DNA of 64,000 bases. Source: Paenibacillus sp. FSL R5-0912 (lineage in GTDB: Bacteria > Bacillota > Bacilli > Paenibacillales > Paenibacillaceae). Shown one piece after another: positions 1-7,996 of this stretch (its first letter is position 1; each line of letters opens with the position of its first letter). The notes under the pieces were generated by a model that was not told the origin of the DNA, searched no databases, and saw nothing but the letters and a program-made list of their open reading frames with translations. Position numbers and translations under genes: made by a program. Where the stretch lies: NCBI RefSeq assembly GCF_000758605.1, contig NZ_CP009282.1, positions 2,790,001 to 2,854,000 on the forward strand, read 5' to 3'.

Positions 1-547
1 GAATCCGGAAGAAATTCTCGGCTTTCTCCTGCAGCGCCGGGGTAGGCAGATGGCATTGGTGCAGCCACTTACGGAACGTGCCGGGATGGACACCGATCCA
101 GATGCTGACATCGGTTACTGAGAAATCATACACCATGCAGAGTCCGGTCAGGATGGCATTGCTTTGCGGTGAACGGGCAATCGTTCTTTTCATGAAACGG
201 GACGGGGTCGGCTGGCACACAATCGGACTCTGCCGCAGAAGAGCTTCATTGAACAAGATATGGGACGGATAACCGAGCAGGCGGCAGACCTTGTCCAGAT
301 TGGTTCTGGAGGGAATGCGGCCTTCATACACCCATGCGCTTACGCTGCGCGAGGAAACGGAGAGCTCTTCTGCAAGTCTGGAGAGCTTCATGTCCCTAGC
401 CATCAGAATGGCCAGCAGAACGCGGTTGCGGATCTGGCTGCGCTTTGGCCGGCGAAATCTTTTGACACGTACACCTTGTCCAAGATATTTGCGGTTGATC
501 AGAGACCAGGCCTGAATTTTATGTGGTTCTTGCTGATTCTTAGGCAT
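1..547 (-). CDS. HTH (Xre-like) DNA-binding protein, C-terminus beyond window
   Basis: Reading leftward from an ATG at 547, an open frame of 182 codons runs off the window edge. A GGAGGAAT ribosome site lies 1-9 bases upstream of the start. The N-terminus is basic (RVKRFRRPKRS). Residues about 42-100 look like a helix-turn-helix of the Xre/phage-repressor type: KLSRLAEELSVSSRSVSAWV, then a typical third helix ending in CRLLG. A second, similar segment (DVSIWIGVHPGTFRKWLH) lies near residue 155, so the protein may carry two HTH units. The function is unknown; a sequence-specific DNA-binding role is inferred. Confidence 0.7.
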   Translation of the reverse strand, partial: MPKNQQEPHKIQAWSLINRKYLGQGVRVKRFRRPKRSQIRNRVLLAILMARDMKLSRLAEELSVSSRSVSAWVYEGRIPSRTNLDKVCRLLGYPSHILFNEALLRQSPIVCQPTPSRFMKRTIARSPQSNAILTGLCMVYDFSVTDVSIWIGVHPGTFRKWLHQCHLPTPALQEKAENFFRI

Positions 548-746
548 AATTCCTCCGATATACTGAATTAATGAAGTGGTAATTCTTCTAGTTTAGCTGT
601 ATATGACTTTAACATTACACTAATGCTTTCGTCCAGATCAAATGCCTTCGTTTCGTGCAGCGCTAAGTTTCTTTCAGTAATGCTGCTGTTTATGATATAT
701 TTTTAGTAATCAAATATATATTAATCATGAGCTGGGAGCGAGATAG

Positions 747-1034
747 ATGATCAAGCATATTGTATTCTTCAAATTAAAGGACCGGTCCCCCGACAAAGTA
801 CAAGAGACAGTAGCCGTTCTACGCAACATGGAAGGAAGAATTCCGCAGCTTATTTCTATTGAAGTAGGGGCTGATCTGATTCACTCCGAGCGTTCGTATG
901 ATATCGCCCTGGTTACCGTTGTAGCCTCCATGGAAGATTTGCAGGCTTATCAGGTTCATCCGGCCCACAAGGAAGTTATCGCCCACATTAACGAAGTCAA
1001 GGATGTTTCTGTGGCTGTGGATTACGAGATTTAG
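747..1034 (+). CDS. Dabb (stress-responsive alpha/beta-barrel) family protein
   Basis: This 95-residue protein begins MIKHIVFFKLKD, the usual opening of the Dabb ferredoxin-like fold. It keeps the central YDIALVTVVASMEDLQAYQ strand-helix and the HPAHKEVI segment that follows it in this family. Family members are small dimeric alpha/beta-barrel proteins, often stress-induced, and most have no assigned reaction. GGGAGCGAGATAG before the ATG is a plausible ribosome site. The length is normal for the family. The family call is firm; the physiological role is not visible. Confidence 0.85.
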   Translation: MIKHIVFFKLKDRSPDKVQETVAVLRNMEGRIPQLISIEVGADLIHSERSYDIALVTVVASMEDLQAYQVHPAHKEVIAHINEVKDVSVAVDYEI

Positions 1035-1089
1035 GCAGCAAATGATCTGCAAGGCTGGAACCCATTAAGTACGGAAAGCGGTGACGGTT

Positions 1090-1200
1090 ATGCGTGAGCT
1101 TGAGTATCCGATGGAAGCGTTAACGTATCTGATTGTTTTTTTTGCGGCTTGCTTCATTATGCTGTTCTGGCTGAAGCGCCGGGGCAAACGAGGGAAGTAG
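1090..1200 (+). CDS. Small single-span membrane protein (36 aa)
   Basis: A 36-codon frame encodes an acidic N-terminus, one hydrophobic span (residues about 11-28, LTYLIVFFAACFIMLFWL) and a strongly basic tail (KRRGKRGK). That arrangement predicts an N-out/C-in single-pass protein under the positive-inside rule. A GTG at 1081 is an alternative in-frame start; no strong ribosome site decides between them. It sits between the Dabb gene and the yutE-like gene on the same strand. Only the membrane topology can be supported. Confidence 0.45.
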   Translation: MRELEYPMEALTYLIVFFAACFIMLFWLKRRGKRGK

Positions 1201-1250
1201 CGGCAGTTATGGAGTGGCAGGACAAATAACCGTAGGGTGGAGGGTCATCT

Positions 1251-1697
1251 GTGTATTATGTCAACCGGAAGCAAATTGAAACGATACTTGATCAAATCCC
1301 TGATCTGAATAACGGTCTCCGGCACGCGGCTTCTTCCTGGGATGGCAGTACGATACTCGGTCTTGTTCAGGAACGCTGCCTGCATCTGGCGGTAGAAGTG
1401 GTTACCGATGTGGGCAGCTGTCTGATCGACGGGTTCATTATGCGGGATGCCGGGAGCTATGAAGATATTATTTCCATTATTCATGAGGAAAAGGTGCTGG
1501 GTAACAGCGGGATTTATCCTGAGCTGACCTCGCTGGTAGCCCTGCGCAAGCCTCTGGTTCAGGACTATTATGTGTGGGAACGGAAGGCGCTGCACCCGCT
1601 GACGCTGGTGCTGCCAAGTGTGCTGGAACAGTTCGCCTCCGAGGTGCGCGGCTATCTGGACCGGGAGCTGGGAATTGAAGTAACGGTTCAGTCATAA
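1251..1697 (+). CDS. YutE-like DUF86 / HepT-family protein
   Basis: The 148-residue protein matches the YutE/DUF86 family: a helical bundle with QERCLHLAVEVVTDVGSCLIDGF followed by the GSYEDII segment (split here for length: QERCLHLAVEVV, then DVGSCLIDGF and MRDAGSYEDII). DUF86 includes HepT, the toxin half of HepT/MntA pairs, whose RNase motif is R-x4-6-H-x-Y. Here the equivalent is R..LHLA, lacking the tyrosine, and no MntA-type nucleotidyltransferase is next to it. It is therefore more likely a stand-alone YutE-type housekeeping protein than a toxin. Start is GTG with GTGGAGG upstream. Confidence 0.75.
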   Translation: MYYVNRKQIETILDQIPDLNNGLRHAASSWDGSTILGLVQERCLHLAVEVVTDVGSCLIDGFIMRDAGSYEDIISIIHEEKVLGNSGIYPELTSLVALRKPLVQDYYVWERKALHPLTLVLPSVLEQFASEVRGYLDRELGIEVTVQS

Positions 1698-1733
1698 CAT
1701 AAAGTATGTAGTGAGACAGAAAGGAGGTCCTTT

Positions 1734-2399
1734 ATGGCGAAGAAGGGTCAGGAAAGCGGTTCGACAAGGCGGATGATTATGACGCTGCTGAAGATGAAAG
1801 GGCCGCTGACCATCGGCGCTCTGGCGGAAGAGCTGGGCATTACCGAAATGGGCGTCCGCCGTCATGTGCTTCAACTGGAGCAGGAGTCGCTTGCAAAGAC
1901 CAAGGTGGTGCGCCAGGCCATGGGACGTCCTATGCATGTATACTCGCTTACCGAACGGGCGGAAGATCATTTTCCCAAAAGCTATCACAATCTGGCGCTG
2001 GAGCTGCTGCGGGAGCTGGATCACGGGAGCGGGCTGGATGCGGTTAATGTGCTTTTTGAAGGCCGCAGGCGGCGTATGCTTGCCCAGTACACCCCGATGA
2101 TGCAGAACCGCGATTTGGAGCAGCGTGTTGCCGAACTGTCAGCGATTCAGAATGCCGGGGGGTATATGGCGGAATGGAGCAAGGAAGAGGACGGTTCGTA
2201 CGTGATGCGGGAGTATAACTGTCCGATCCGCCAGGTCGCTACCCAGTACCGCAAGGCCTGCCAGTGCGAGCAGCATTTGTTCGAGGAATTGCTGGATGCG
2301 AAGGTTACCCGCAGTGAATGTATGGCGGAAGGCGGCCAATGCTGCCGTTATGCAATCACTCCAAGCAAAAAGGAGAAAACTTCGGAAAACTCCAAATGA
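1734..2399 (+). CDS. Winged-helix regulator with SufR-like cysteine cluster
   Basis: Residues about 10-70 form a winged helix (RRMIMTLLKMKGPLTIGALA, LGITEMGVRRHVLQLE) of the ArsR/DeoR-like class. The C-terminal half is cysteine-rich: CPIRQVA, then KACQCEQ, then ECMAEGGQCCRY. This order resembles the iron-sulfur-ligating region of SufR-type repressors, in which cluster loss relieves repression. Cluster binding is inferred from spacing only. A strong AAAGGAGG lies about 8 bases before the ATG. No suf genes are adjacent, so the target is unknown. The 221-residue length fits the family. Confidence 0.7.
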   Translation: MAKKGQESGSTRRMIMTLLKMKGPLTIGALAEELGITEMGVRRHVLQLEQESLAKTKVVRQAMGRPMHVYSLTERAEDHFPKSYHNLALELLRELDHGSGLDAVNVLFEGRRRRMLAQYTPMMQNRDLEQRVAELSAIQNAGGYMAEWSKEEDGSYVMREYNCPIRQVATQYRKACQCEQHLFEELLDAKVTRSECMAEGGQCCRYAITPSKKEKTSENSK

Positions 2400-2497
2400 T
2401 CAGTCACAGGACAAACTCTCTATGCTTATGATATACCAGAACTAGGCGATCGCCCGGGCGGCCGGGCAGAGGCACTTTGAATCCAAAGGAGAGATTG

Positions 2498-2941
2498 ATG
2501 ATGAAAAAGGATACCAAAAGCTTGCTCTGGGGTGTGCTTGCCGGCAGTGTGGTCGGTACGGTGACAGCATTGCTGTTCGCCCCTAAACCGGGTAAGGAGC
2601 TCCGTAAGGATATTGCCGAAGGAACGACTGAAGCGGTCGATAAGGTCCAGGAAATCGCTGTTCAGGCCAGTGAGAAGACTACAGAGATCTACGGCAAGGC
2701 CAAAGAAGCTGTAGTTTCGGTCGTCAGTGAAGTCAAAGAATGGAGCAAAGCCGCCACGGATACAGTTGAAGAAGCTAAGACGGCTACCGTAAGCGGAATT
2801 GCTGAGGATGCTGTGGAAGCTGTGCTGGAAGAGGAAGCCGCTGAAGCTGAGATCGAAGCTGAGATTGAAGCTGAATCAGACACCGGTACTGCTGCAGCTG
2901 AAGATGCTGTTGACGGCAAAAGCGAAGGCGAACTTTCTTAA
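2498..2941 (+). CDS. YtxH-domain general stress-type protein
   Basis: After the start the sequence runs LLWGVLAGSVVGTVTALLFA, a glycine-rich hydrophobic segment ended by PKPGKELRKD, the hallmark of YtxH proteins. The rest is a long amphipathic helix rich in Ala, Glu, Lys and Thr and a very acidic alanine-rich tail (residues about 100-145) that looks disordered or coiled-coil. The start is placed at the tandem ATG at 2498/2501 because AAAGGAGAG lies just upstream; a TTG further up has no site. YtxH relatives are membrane-associated and often stress- or sporulation-controlled. The biochemical role is unknown. Confidence 0.8.
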   Translation: MMKKDTKSLLWGVLAGSVVGTVTALLFAPKPGKELRKDIAEGTTEAVDKVQEIAVQASEKTTEIYGKAKEAVVSVVSEVKEWSKAATDTVEEAKTATVSGIAEDAVEAVLEEEAAEAEIEAEIEAESDTGTAAAEDAVDGKSEGELS

Positions 2942-2961
2942 GCTGACCAAACAATAGAGGA

Positions 2962-2995
2962 GCCGTTTTCCGCAGACAGGCGGAAGGCGGCTTTT
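2962..2995 (+). terminator. Intrinsic terminator after ytxH-like gene
   Basis: GCCGTTTTCCGC and GCGGAAGGCGGC form a 12-bp stem with two wobble positions, closed by a 6-base loop and followed by TTTT. It lies 20 bases after the stop codon. Confidence 0.7.
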
Positions 2996-3168
2996 GCCGT
3001 TCCTGTCCCTCTCCAGGTCTGGCTTGTTCCGGTCCGGGGCTGTGCCTGATGAATCCCTTACTTGAACTAAGCCGGTAAATGGGGTATTATCTGCAATTGG
3101 GGCTGAAATCCTGGTACACTTTATTCCGGCCTTACATAAGCTACACAAAACAAGTTAAAGGATGCGGT

Positions 3169-3981
3169 GTGTTCGTGCAGCAAGCAATAGCTATATTAGA
3201 CTCAGGTGTGGGAGGATTGACCGTTGTCAAAGAAGTGATGCGACAGCTCCCGAGGGAGAAAATCATCTATTTCGGCGATACGGCGAGAGCTCCGTACGGA
3301 CCCCGTTCGACTGAGGAAGTGAAATTGTTCACTGAACAAATCGTGGACTACTTAATTCAATTTAATCCTAAAATGATCGTTATTGCCTGCAATACAGCAA
3401 CAGCGGCAGCTCTTGATTATATCTCCGCCAAGGTAGCCATTCCTGTGATCGGAGTCATTCACCCCGGTGCCCGCGCAGCCATCAGCGCATCCAAGAATGG
3501 CCGGGTCGGCGTCATCGGCACCATCGGTACGATCAAAAGCGGAGCGTACACGGCGGCGCTGAAGCAGCTGTCACCGTTCGTCCAGGTGGTCAGCCAGGCC
3601 TGCCCGGCGCTTGTTCCCTTTGTAGAACAGGGATTATTCCGCTCGGAGGAGAGTCACCTTGCCGTAGCAGAGTCACTGAACGGCATCAAATACGAGCCGA
3701 TTGATACTCTGATTCTGGGCTGTACCCATTATCCGTTCCTGGTCGAGCCGATTGGTAAAGTGATGGGGCCGGGAGTCAAGCTGATCAGCTCGGCAGACGA
3801 GACTGCGCGGGAGATCAGCACTATTCTGTATGACAAAGGCCAGCTGGCGCGCGGAGATGAAAGCCCGATCCACCAATTCTTCTGCAGCGGCGATGCTGAG
3901 ATGTTCCAGCGGATCGCCCGGGACTGGCTTGGCGAGCAGATTAGCCGTACCCCTGTAGTATGGCAGGTATCCTCGATGTAG
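3169..3981 (+). CDS. racE: Glutamate racemase
   Basis: It interconverts L- and D-glutamate to supply D-Glu for peptidoglycan. Visible signatures are the N-terminal ILDSGVGGLTVVKEV loop, the first catalytic cysteine in IACNTATAAAL, and the second in ILGCTHYPFL. The YFGDTARAPYGPR substrate loop is intact. The frame is open further upstream, but AAAGGA at 3157-3162 places the start at the GTG at 3169, giving 270 residues, the usual size; a GTG at 3175 is the alternative. The enzyme is cofactor-independent and cytoplasmic. A clear terminator follows. Confidence 0.93.
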   Translation: MFVQQAIAILDSGVGGLTVVKEVMRQLPREKIIYFGDTARAPYGPRSTEEVKLFTEQIVDYLIQFNPKMIVIACNTATAAALDYISAKVAIPVIGVIHPGARAAISASKNGRVGVIGTIGTIKSGAYTAALKQLSPFVQVVSQACPALVPFVEQGLFRSEESHLAVAESLNGIKYEPIDTLILGCTHYPFLVEPIGKVMGPGVKLISSADETAREISTILYDKGQLARGDESPIHQFFCSGDAEMFQRIARDWLGEQISRTPVVWQVSSM

Positions 3982-4050
3982 GCTGGGATGCTCTCAGTGG
4001 TGAATTGAATAGGGACAAACCCTCAGGCATCACGGGGGCGGATGTTACAA

Positions 4051-4076
4051 GCCGGGAGCGGGATTCCCGGCTTTTT
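4051..4076 (+). terminator. Intrinsic terminator after racE
   Basis: A perfect 7-bp GCCGGGA/TCCCGGC stem with a 7-base loop is followed by TTTTT at 4072-4076. Confidence 0.85.
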
Positions 4077-4210
4077 GTATGTTCAAATCTTTCATGACAT
4101 GGAGCTGCTGCTCATATACTAGGCTAGGGCTGAGTCCCGCCTGTATTCGCGGAGATATCCGGACAGGCTGGAGGGGACGGCGGCTCAAGAGGGCCGGGAG
4201 GATGAGACAT

Positions 4211-5419
4211 ATGCAGCAATATATTGCCCGCAGGGGAGATACCGTAAGCCGTATAGCCGCAAGACACGGACTGACACCGGAGCATGTCATTCAAGGGAAT
4301 CCATGGGCTGGAAGCCAGCCTTATTTATATCCGGGGCAGGTGCTGTTCCTGCCCTCTGCTCCGCGAAAGCGTTATGCGGTGCAGGAAGGGGACGATGCAT
4401 ACAGCATCGCTTCCCTGTTCGGTGTGGGAATTGACGAACTGGAAATGCTGAATCCGGGAGTAAGCTCGGGGCGTATATGCCTGCCGGGCAAGGTGCTTGT
4501 AATACCAGCTGCAGTCCGCCGTGAGGAAGTCTATCTGCGCGGTGAATACGGGCCGGCTGACCTGGAGGCGGATACCGCCAGGCTGGCGGGCAAATATCCC
4601 TTTGTCAGCACAGAAGCCATCGGCACCAGCGTGCTCGGCAAGCCGATCATTCTGCTGCGGATCGGCAGCGGCTCACGGCATCTGCATGTGAATGGCGCGC
4701 TGCATGCCAATGAATGGCTGACCGCGCCTTCGCTGATGCGCTTCATTGAAGAATACGCAGCAGCCTTTGCTTCAGGCAGCGCGTGGCATGGCCATCAGCC
4801 GGCGGAATGGCACCGGGATTGGACGCTATGGGCGGTGCCGATGGCGAATCCCGATGGCGTTGAGCTGGTGCAGGAAGGTGCGATGCCGGATCATCCTTAT
4901 TATGCCGCGCTGACGAAATGGAACAGCGGCAGGCGAAGCTTCCGCCACTGGAAGGCCAACATCCGCGGTGTGGATCTTGGCGATCAGTTCCCCGCCCACT
5001 GGGAAGAGGAGCGCGACCGGCGGCAGGTTCCCGGTCCGGCTCCGCGGGATTACAGCGGGCATGCACCGCTCTGTGAGCCGGAGGCAGCGGCGCTGGCTGC
5101 TCTGGCCGAGCGGATTCCCGGCGATGCGGCCGTATCCCTGCACAGCCAGGGTGCAGAGATTTACTGGAACTACCGGGGCTACGAGCCGCCGGAGAGTAAG
5201 CGGTGGGCAGCAGGGCTTGCGGCGGTGAGCGGCTACCGGGCCGTCGAGCTGACCGGCAGCGATGCCGGATACAAGGACTGGTTCATCCAGCGCTTCCGCA
5301 AGCCGGGATTCACGGTAGAGCTGGGCATAGGCAAGAATCCGCTGCCTGCGGCTGATTTTGAGGATATGGCCCTGGAGACCGGACTCATACTCGGGGCGAT
5401 ACTCTCAAATTTGAAATAA
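4211..5419 (+). CDS. LysM-containing M14 gamma-D-glutamyl-diamino acid endopeptidase
   Basis: Two LysM repeats come first (QQYIARRGDTVSRIAARHG..., then KRYAVQEGDDAYSIASLFG...), each about 45 residues. They are followed by an M14 zinc carboxypeptidase domain from about residue 110. Catalytic features are visible: HANEW (zinc His and Glu), ANPDGVEL, SLHSQG (third zinc ligand) and TVELGIG with the general-base glutamate. Such proteins cut gamma-D-Glu to diaminopimelate bonds in muropeptides. No signal peptide is seen, as in cytoplasmic or spore-associated relatives. ATG 4211 is chosen because GGGAGG lies 9 bases before it; an ATG at 4202 abuts the site too closely. Confidence 0.87.
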   Translation: MQQYIARRGDTVSRIAARHGLTPEHVIQGNPWAGSQPYLYPGQVLFLPSAPRKRYAVQEGDDAYSIASLFGVGIDELEMLNPGVSSGRICLPGKVLVIPAAVRREEVYLRGEYGPADLEADTARLAGKYPFVSTEAIGTSVLGKPIILLRIGSGSRHLHVNGALHANEWLTAPSLMRFIEEYAAAFASGSAWHGHQPAEWHRDWTLWAVPMANPDGVELVQEGAMPDHPYYAALTKWNSGRRSFRHWKANIRGVDLGDQFPAHWEEERDRRQVPGPAPRDYSGHAPLCEPEAAALAALAERIPGDAAVSLHSQGAEIYWNYRGYEPPESKRWAAGLAAVSGYRAVELTGSDAGYKDWFIQRFRKPGFTVELGIGKNPLPAADFEDMALETGLILGAILSNLK

Positions 5420-5420
5420 T

Positions 5421-5515
5421 AATGAAACAATGTCTGCAAATTTGCGTAAGATAGCAGCAAAGGGCACGGCCGCAATCCTCCCTATCGATCCTCCGCGGCT
5501 GTATCCTTTTTCTAT
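5421..5515 (+). repeat. Dispersed hairpin element, copy 1 (second copy at 18336)
   Basis: This block begins 2 bases after the M14 stop codon. It contains the palindrome TGCAAATTTGCG (5434-5445), a conserved GTAAGATA.CAGCAAAGG core, and a stem GGGCACGGCCGC/GCGGCTGTATCC (5462-5473 with 5495-5506) followed by TTTTTC. The same order recurs at 18336-18427 with the stem kept by compensatory and wobble changes. It probably acts as an intrinsic terminator of the upstream gene, but the conserved 5' half suggests more than a plain terminator. Confidence 0.65.
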
Positions 5516-5604
5516 TGTATTGCCAGTTGGAGACAAATCTGGTCCATGGACCCGTATAATTGGCGCAATAATAAGCGCAATAATAAACGCACAAAGATAT
5601 CGTT

Positions 5605-5656
5605 CCTTAAAGAGCGGGTGGGCTGGCCCCCGACGCTTAAGGGGCGGTTTCTTTTT
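5605..5656 (+). terminator. Possible stand-alone terminator hairpin
   Basis: CCTTAA (5605-5610) can pair with TTAAGG (5637-5642), with an imperfect GC-rich inner stem. A run of T-rich sequence (TTTCTTTTTG) follows. No gene lies immediately upstream other than the hairpin element, so its function is uncertain. Confidence 0.35.
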
Positions 5657-5667
5657 GTATTCGCTGG

Positions 5668-5741
5668 AGAGTGGGCTGGGTGAGTAAAAATGAGGAGCAA
5701 AAATCCCTTGATTCCGCTTTGGAGTGGGCTGGGTGAGTAAA
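5668..5741. repeat. Short direct repeat in intergenic region
   Basis: The 20-mer GAGTGGGCTGGGTGAGTAAA occurs at 5668-5687 and again at 5722-5741, 54 bases apart. Flanking bases are similar (ttc.gct before, aaa.tcccttga after), and a third, degraded unit follows to about 5800. Confidence 0.6.
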
Positions 5742-5884
5742 TGAGTAGCTAAACTCCCCTGATTCCGCCGGAAGTGGATTAGATGGACGAATGAGTTAGA
5801 CTAATTATTCCGGAGACAGCCGGTTGGTTAGTGGCTTGCCAAAATTGGTTACTGGTGATGCAGGAGCGATTGCTCTAATGAAGA

Positions 5885-6105
5885 GACGCGGACTGAGAAG
5901 CGCTTATTTCACGAAAAAACCTAATAATGAGGCTGAAGCGGACTGAGATTCCGTTAATTTGGTCATTCGGGCTTAAGATGGGGGATATTCTGACACTTAA
6001 CGGAATCTGAGTCCGTTTGACAGGCGATTTCGCCTGATTCCATCATTTAGCGGATTCTCAGTCCTCATCACTAGCTGAACCGGACTGAGGTTCCGCTAGT
6101 AAACG
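5885..6105. repeat. Intergenic inverted-repeat module (GCGGACTGAGATTCCGTTA family), copy A
   Basis: AGCGGACTGAGATTCCGTTAA near 5936 and TTAACGGAATCTGAGTCCGTT near 5996 form a nearly perfect inverted repeat. Further arms follow: GGCGATTTCGCC, TAGCGGATTCTCAGTCCTC and CCGGACTGAGGTTCCGCTAG. The same series of motifs in the same order is found at 36553-36745. No reading frame or protein similarity is seen. It looks like a dispersed, palindromic intergenic element, either non-autonomous mobile or RNA-forming. Confidence 0.7.
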
Positions 6106-6225
6106 CAAATACTATGCACGCACGCAGAGCATACATACGTCCATTCTTCCACATACCCACACCCACACACAAAGTGCCAATGTTACTCCACGGCCTACAC
6201 CAACTCGAACTCCGGCTCCACTTCG

Positions 6226-6459
6226 AACCCCAACCCCAACCCCAACCCCAACCCCAACCCCAACCCCAACCCCAACCCCAACCCCAACCCCAACCCCAAC
6301 CCCAACCCCAACCCCAACCCCAACCCCAACCCCAACCCCAACCCCAACCCCAACCCCAACCCCAACCCCAACCCCAACCCCAACCCCAACCCCAACCCCA
6401 ACCCCAACCCCAACCCCAACCCCAACCCCAACCCCAACCCCAACCCCAACCCCAACCCC
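6226..6459. repeat. Perfect hexanucleotide microsatellite (AACCCC)39
   Basis: Thirty-nine uninterrupted AACCCC units occupy 234 bp. The minus strand reads as repeats of GGGGTT, a strong G-quadruplex former and the same unit as ciliate telomere repeats. Degenerate hexamers precede it (AACTCG, AACTCC, GGCTCC, ACTTCG), which suggests growth from an imperfect seed by slippage. The array ends 160 bp upstream of the first FAD oxidoreductase gene. The long Pro-Gln, Gly-Val and Gly-Leu frames across it are artefacts of the 6-bp period. Confidence 0.97.
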
Positions 6460-6542
6460 ATGAGTCTCCCGCCTACGCATTTTATAGTCAAAATAATGCA
6501 CATCAAGGCGTATGAAAGCTATACCGTACTCGCAAATGTCTC

Positions 6543-6552
6543 TTGCTAAAAT
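6543..6552 (+). promoter_or_regulatory. Possible extended -10 promoter for the FAD/ABC locus
   Basis: TTGCTAAAAT gives a TGn extension followed by TAAAAT at 6547-6552. No convincing -35 is present at the right spacing. It lies about 90 bp downstream of the hexanucleotide array and 68 bp before the first start codon. Confidence 0.3.
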
Positions 6553-6619
6553 TAGTGTATAGAAGAGTGGCGGACGGCTCCACGGAAAGAGGGCCGGCCG
6601 CCGGGAAAGTGAGGGCCAC

Positions 6620-7996
6620 ATGGAGAACGATACGTATACGCTGAAAAGTAAACAGATCCCGCTCAATTCCTCCTACGATGTCATTGTAGTCGGAGGCGGA
6701 CCTGCGGGCTGCACTGCCGCAGCTGCGGCGGCAAGAGAAGGGGCGCGGACGCTGCTGGTCGAAGCAACCGGGAGCCTGGGCGGAATGGGAACCTCCGGCC
6801 TGGTGCCGGCCTGGTGCCCATTCTCGGATAAAGAGAAGATGGTCTACCGTGGTCTCGCGGCCAAGGTATTCAATACCCTAAAGTCGCAAATGCCGCATGT
6901 CCGGGAGGAGGCGATGGACTGGGTGCCGATTGAGCCGGAGAAGCTCAAGGTGGTCTATGACGATCTCGTAACAGAGTCGGGGGCGCATATCCTGTTCCTG
7001 ACCTCGCTCGCGGATGTGGAGAGAGACGATAGCGGCAACATCACCACCCTCCTCCTCCTGAACAAAGGCGGCCTGCAGGCCTTCCGCGCAGCCGTCTATG
7101 TCGATTGCACAGGGGATGGCGATGTCGCTGCCTGGGCGGGGGCCGAGTACCAGCAAGGGGACGAAGAGACCGGCGAGCTTCAGCCCGCCACCCATTGCTT
7201 CATCCTCGGCAACGTGGATGACTATGCGTATCTGAACGGGCCGAAGCTGCATGCGGAGAACCCGCACAGCCCGATCCATGAGGTGGTCCGGTCAGGGGAA
7301 TACCCGGCCATTCCGGATACGCATCTGTGCAACAATATGGTAGCTCCGCGTGCCGTAGGCTTCAATGCCGGACATCTCTGGGGAGTCGATAACACGAATC
7401 CCTTCTCTGTATCCGGGGCGCTGGTAGAAGGACGCAAGATGGCAGGTGCCTACAGGGACATGCTCGCCGCTGTCCACCCCGCGGCCTTCGGCAATGCGGT
7501 GGTCATGAACACGGGCACGCTGATCGGAACGCGGGAGTCCCGGCGGATTACCGGCGATTATGTCCTGACGGCGGAAGACTACATTTCCCGCAGAAGCTTT
7601 GAAGATGAGATCTGCCGCAACAGCTACTTCATCGATGTGCACGGCACACAGAAGGAGCAGCAGAGCGGCGCCGGGTCCAGCCAATCCATCACGCTCTACG
7701 GTCCGGGCGAATCGCACGGCATTCCATACCGTTGCCTTACGCCGCGCGGACTGCGCAATGTACTGGTCGCCGGCCGTTCCATCTCCTGCGACCGCAGGGT
7801 GCTCGGCAGTGTCCGGGTGATGCCGGTCTGCCTGGCGATGGGTGAAGCAGCCGGACTCGCTGCAGCACTGGCTGCCGCTCAGACCGGCGGCGATGTCCAC
7901 GCCATCGACACCGCCCGACTGCGCACCCGGCTCCGCGAAGAAGGCGGCTATTTGCCGGACATTCAAGCTGAAACTGCAGGGGAGAGAATGCAATGA
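6620..7996 (+). CDS. FAD-dependent oxidoreductase (FAD_oxidored type), first paralog
   Basis: The 458-residue protein has an N-terminal Rossmann ADP-binding motif ([19 protein letters not shown]) at about residues 20-40. [18 protein letters not shown] follows, then a second FAD contact ([18 protein letters not shown]) and a C-terminal [17 protein letters not shown] / [12 protein letters not shown] segment. This matches the FAD-dependent oxidoreductase family often found in glycan loci; the substrate is unknown. No signal peptide is present, so it acts on imported or cytosolic material. It resembles the gene at 14799 over its whole length. Its stop overlaps the next start by 4 bases (ATGA), so it is co-translated with the permease genes. 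Confidence 0.85.
   Translation: MENDTYTLKSKQIPLNSSYDVIVVGGGPAGCTAAAAAAREGARTLLVEATGSLGGMGTSGLVPAWCPFSDKEKMVYRGLAAKVFNTLKSQMPHVREEAMDWVPIEPEKLKVVYDDLVTESGAHILFLTSLADVERDDSGNITTLLLLNKGGLQAFRAAVYVDCTGDGDVAAWAGAEYQQGDEETGELQPATHCFILGNVDDYAYLNGPKLHAENPHSPIHEVVRSGEYPAIPDTHLCNNMVAPRAVGFNAGHLWGVDNTNPFSVSGALVEGRKMAGAYRDMLAAVHPAAFGNAVVMNTGTLIGTRESRRITGDYVLTAEDYISRRSFEDEICRNSYFIDVHGTQKEQQSGAGSSQSITLYGPGESHGIPYRCLTPRGLRNVLVAGRSISCDRRVLGSVRVMPVCLAMGEAAGLAAALAAAQTGGDVHAIDTARLRTRLREEGGYLPDIQAETAGERMQ

Noticed and set aside
1251..1697. HepT/MntA toxin-antitoxin pair
   Set aside because: No MntA-type nucleotidyltransferase is adjacent, and the RNase tyrosine is missing; a YutE-type protein fits better.
6226..6459. 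True telomere or linear replicon end
   Set aside because: The array is internal, flanked on both sides by normal chromosomal genes and other intergenic repeats.
6112..6666. Long open frames made of Gly-Val, Gly-Leu or Pro-Gln repeats across the hexamer array
   Set aside because: A 6-bp repeat without stops leaves all frames open. No ribosome site fits, and the frames end in unrelated sequence.
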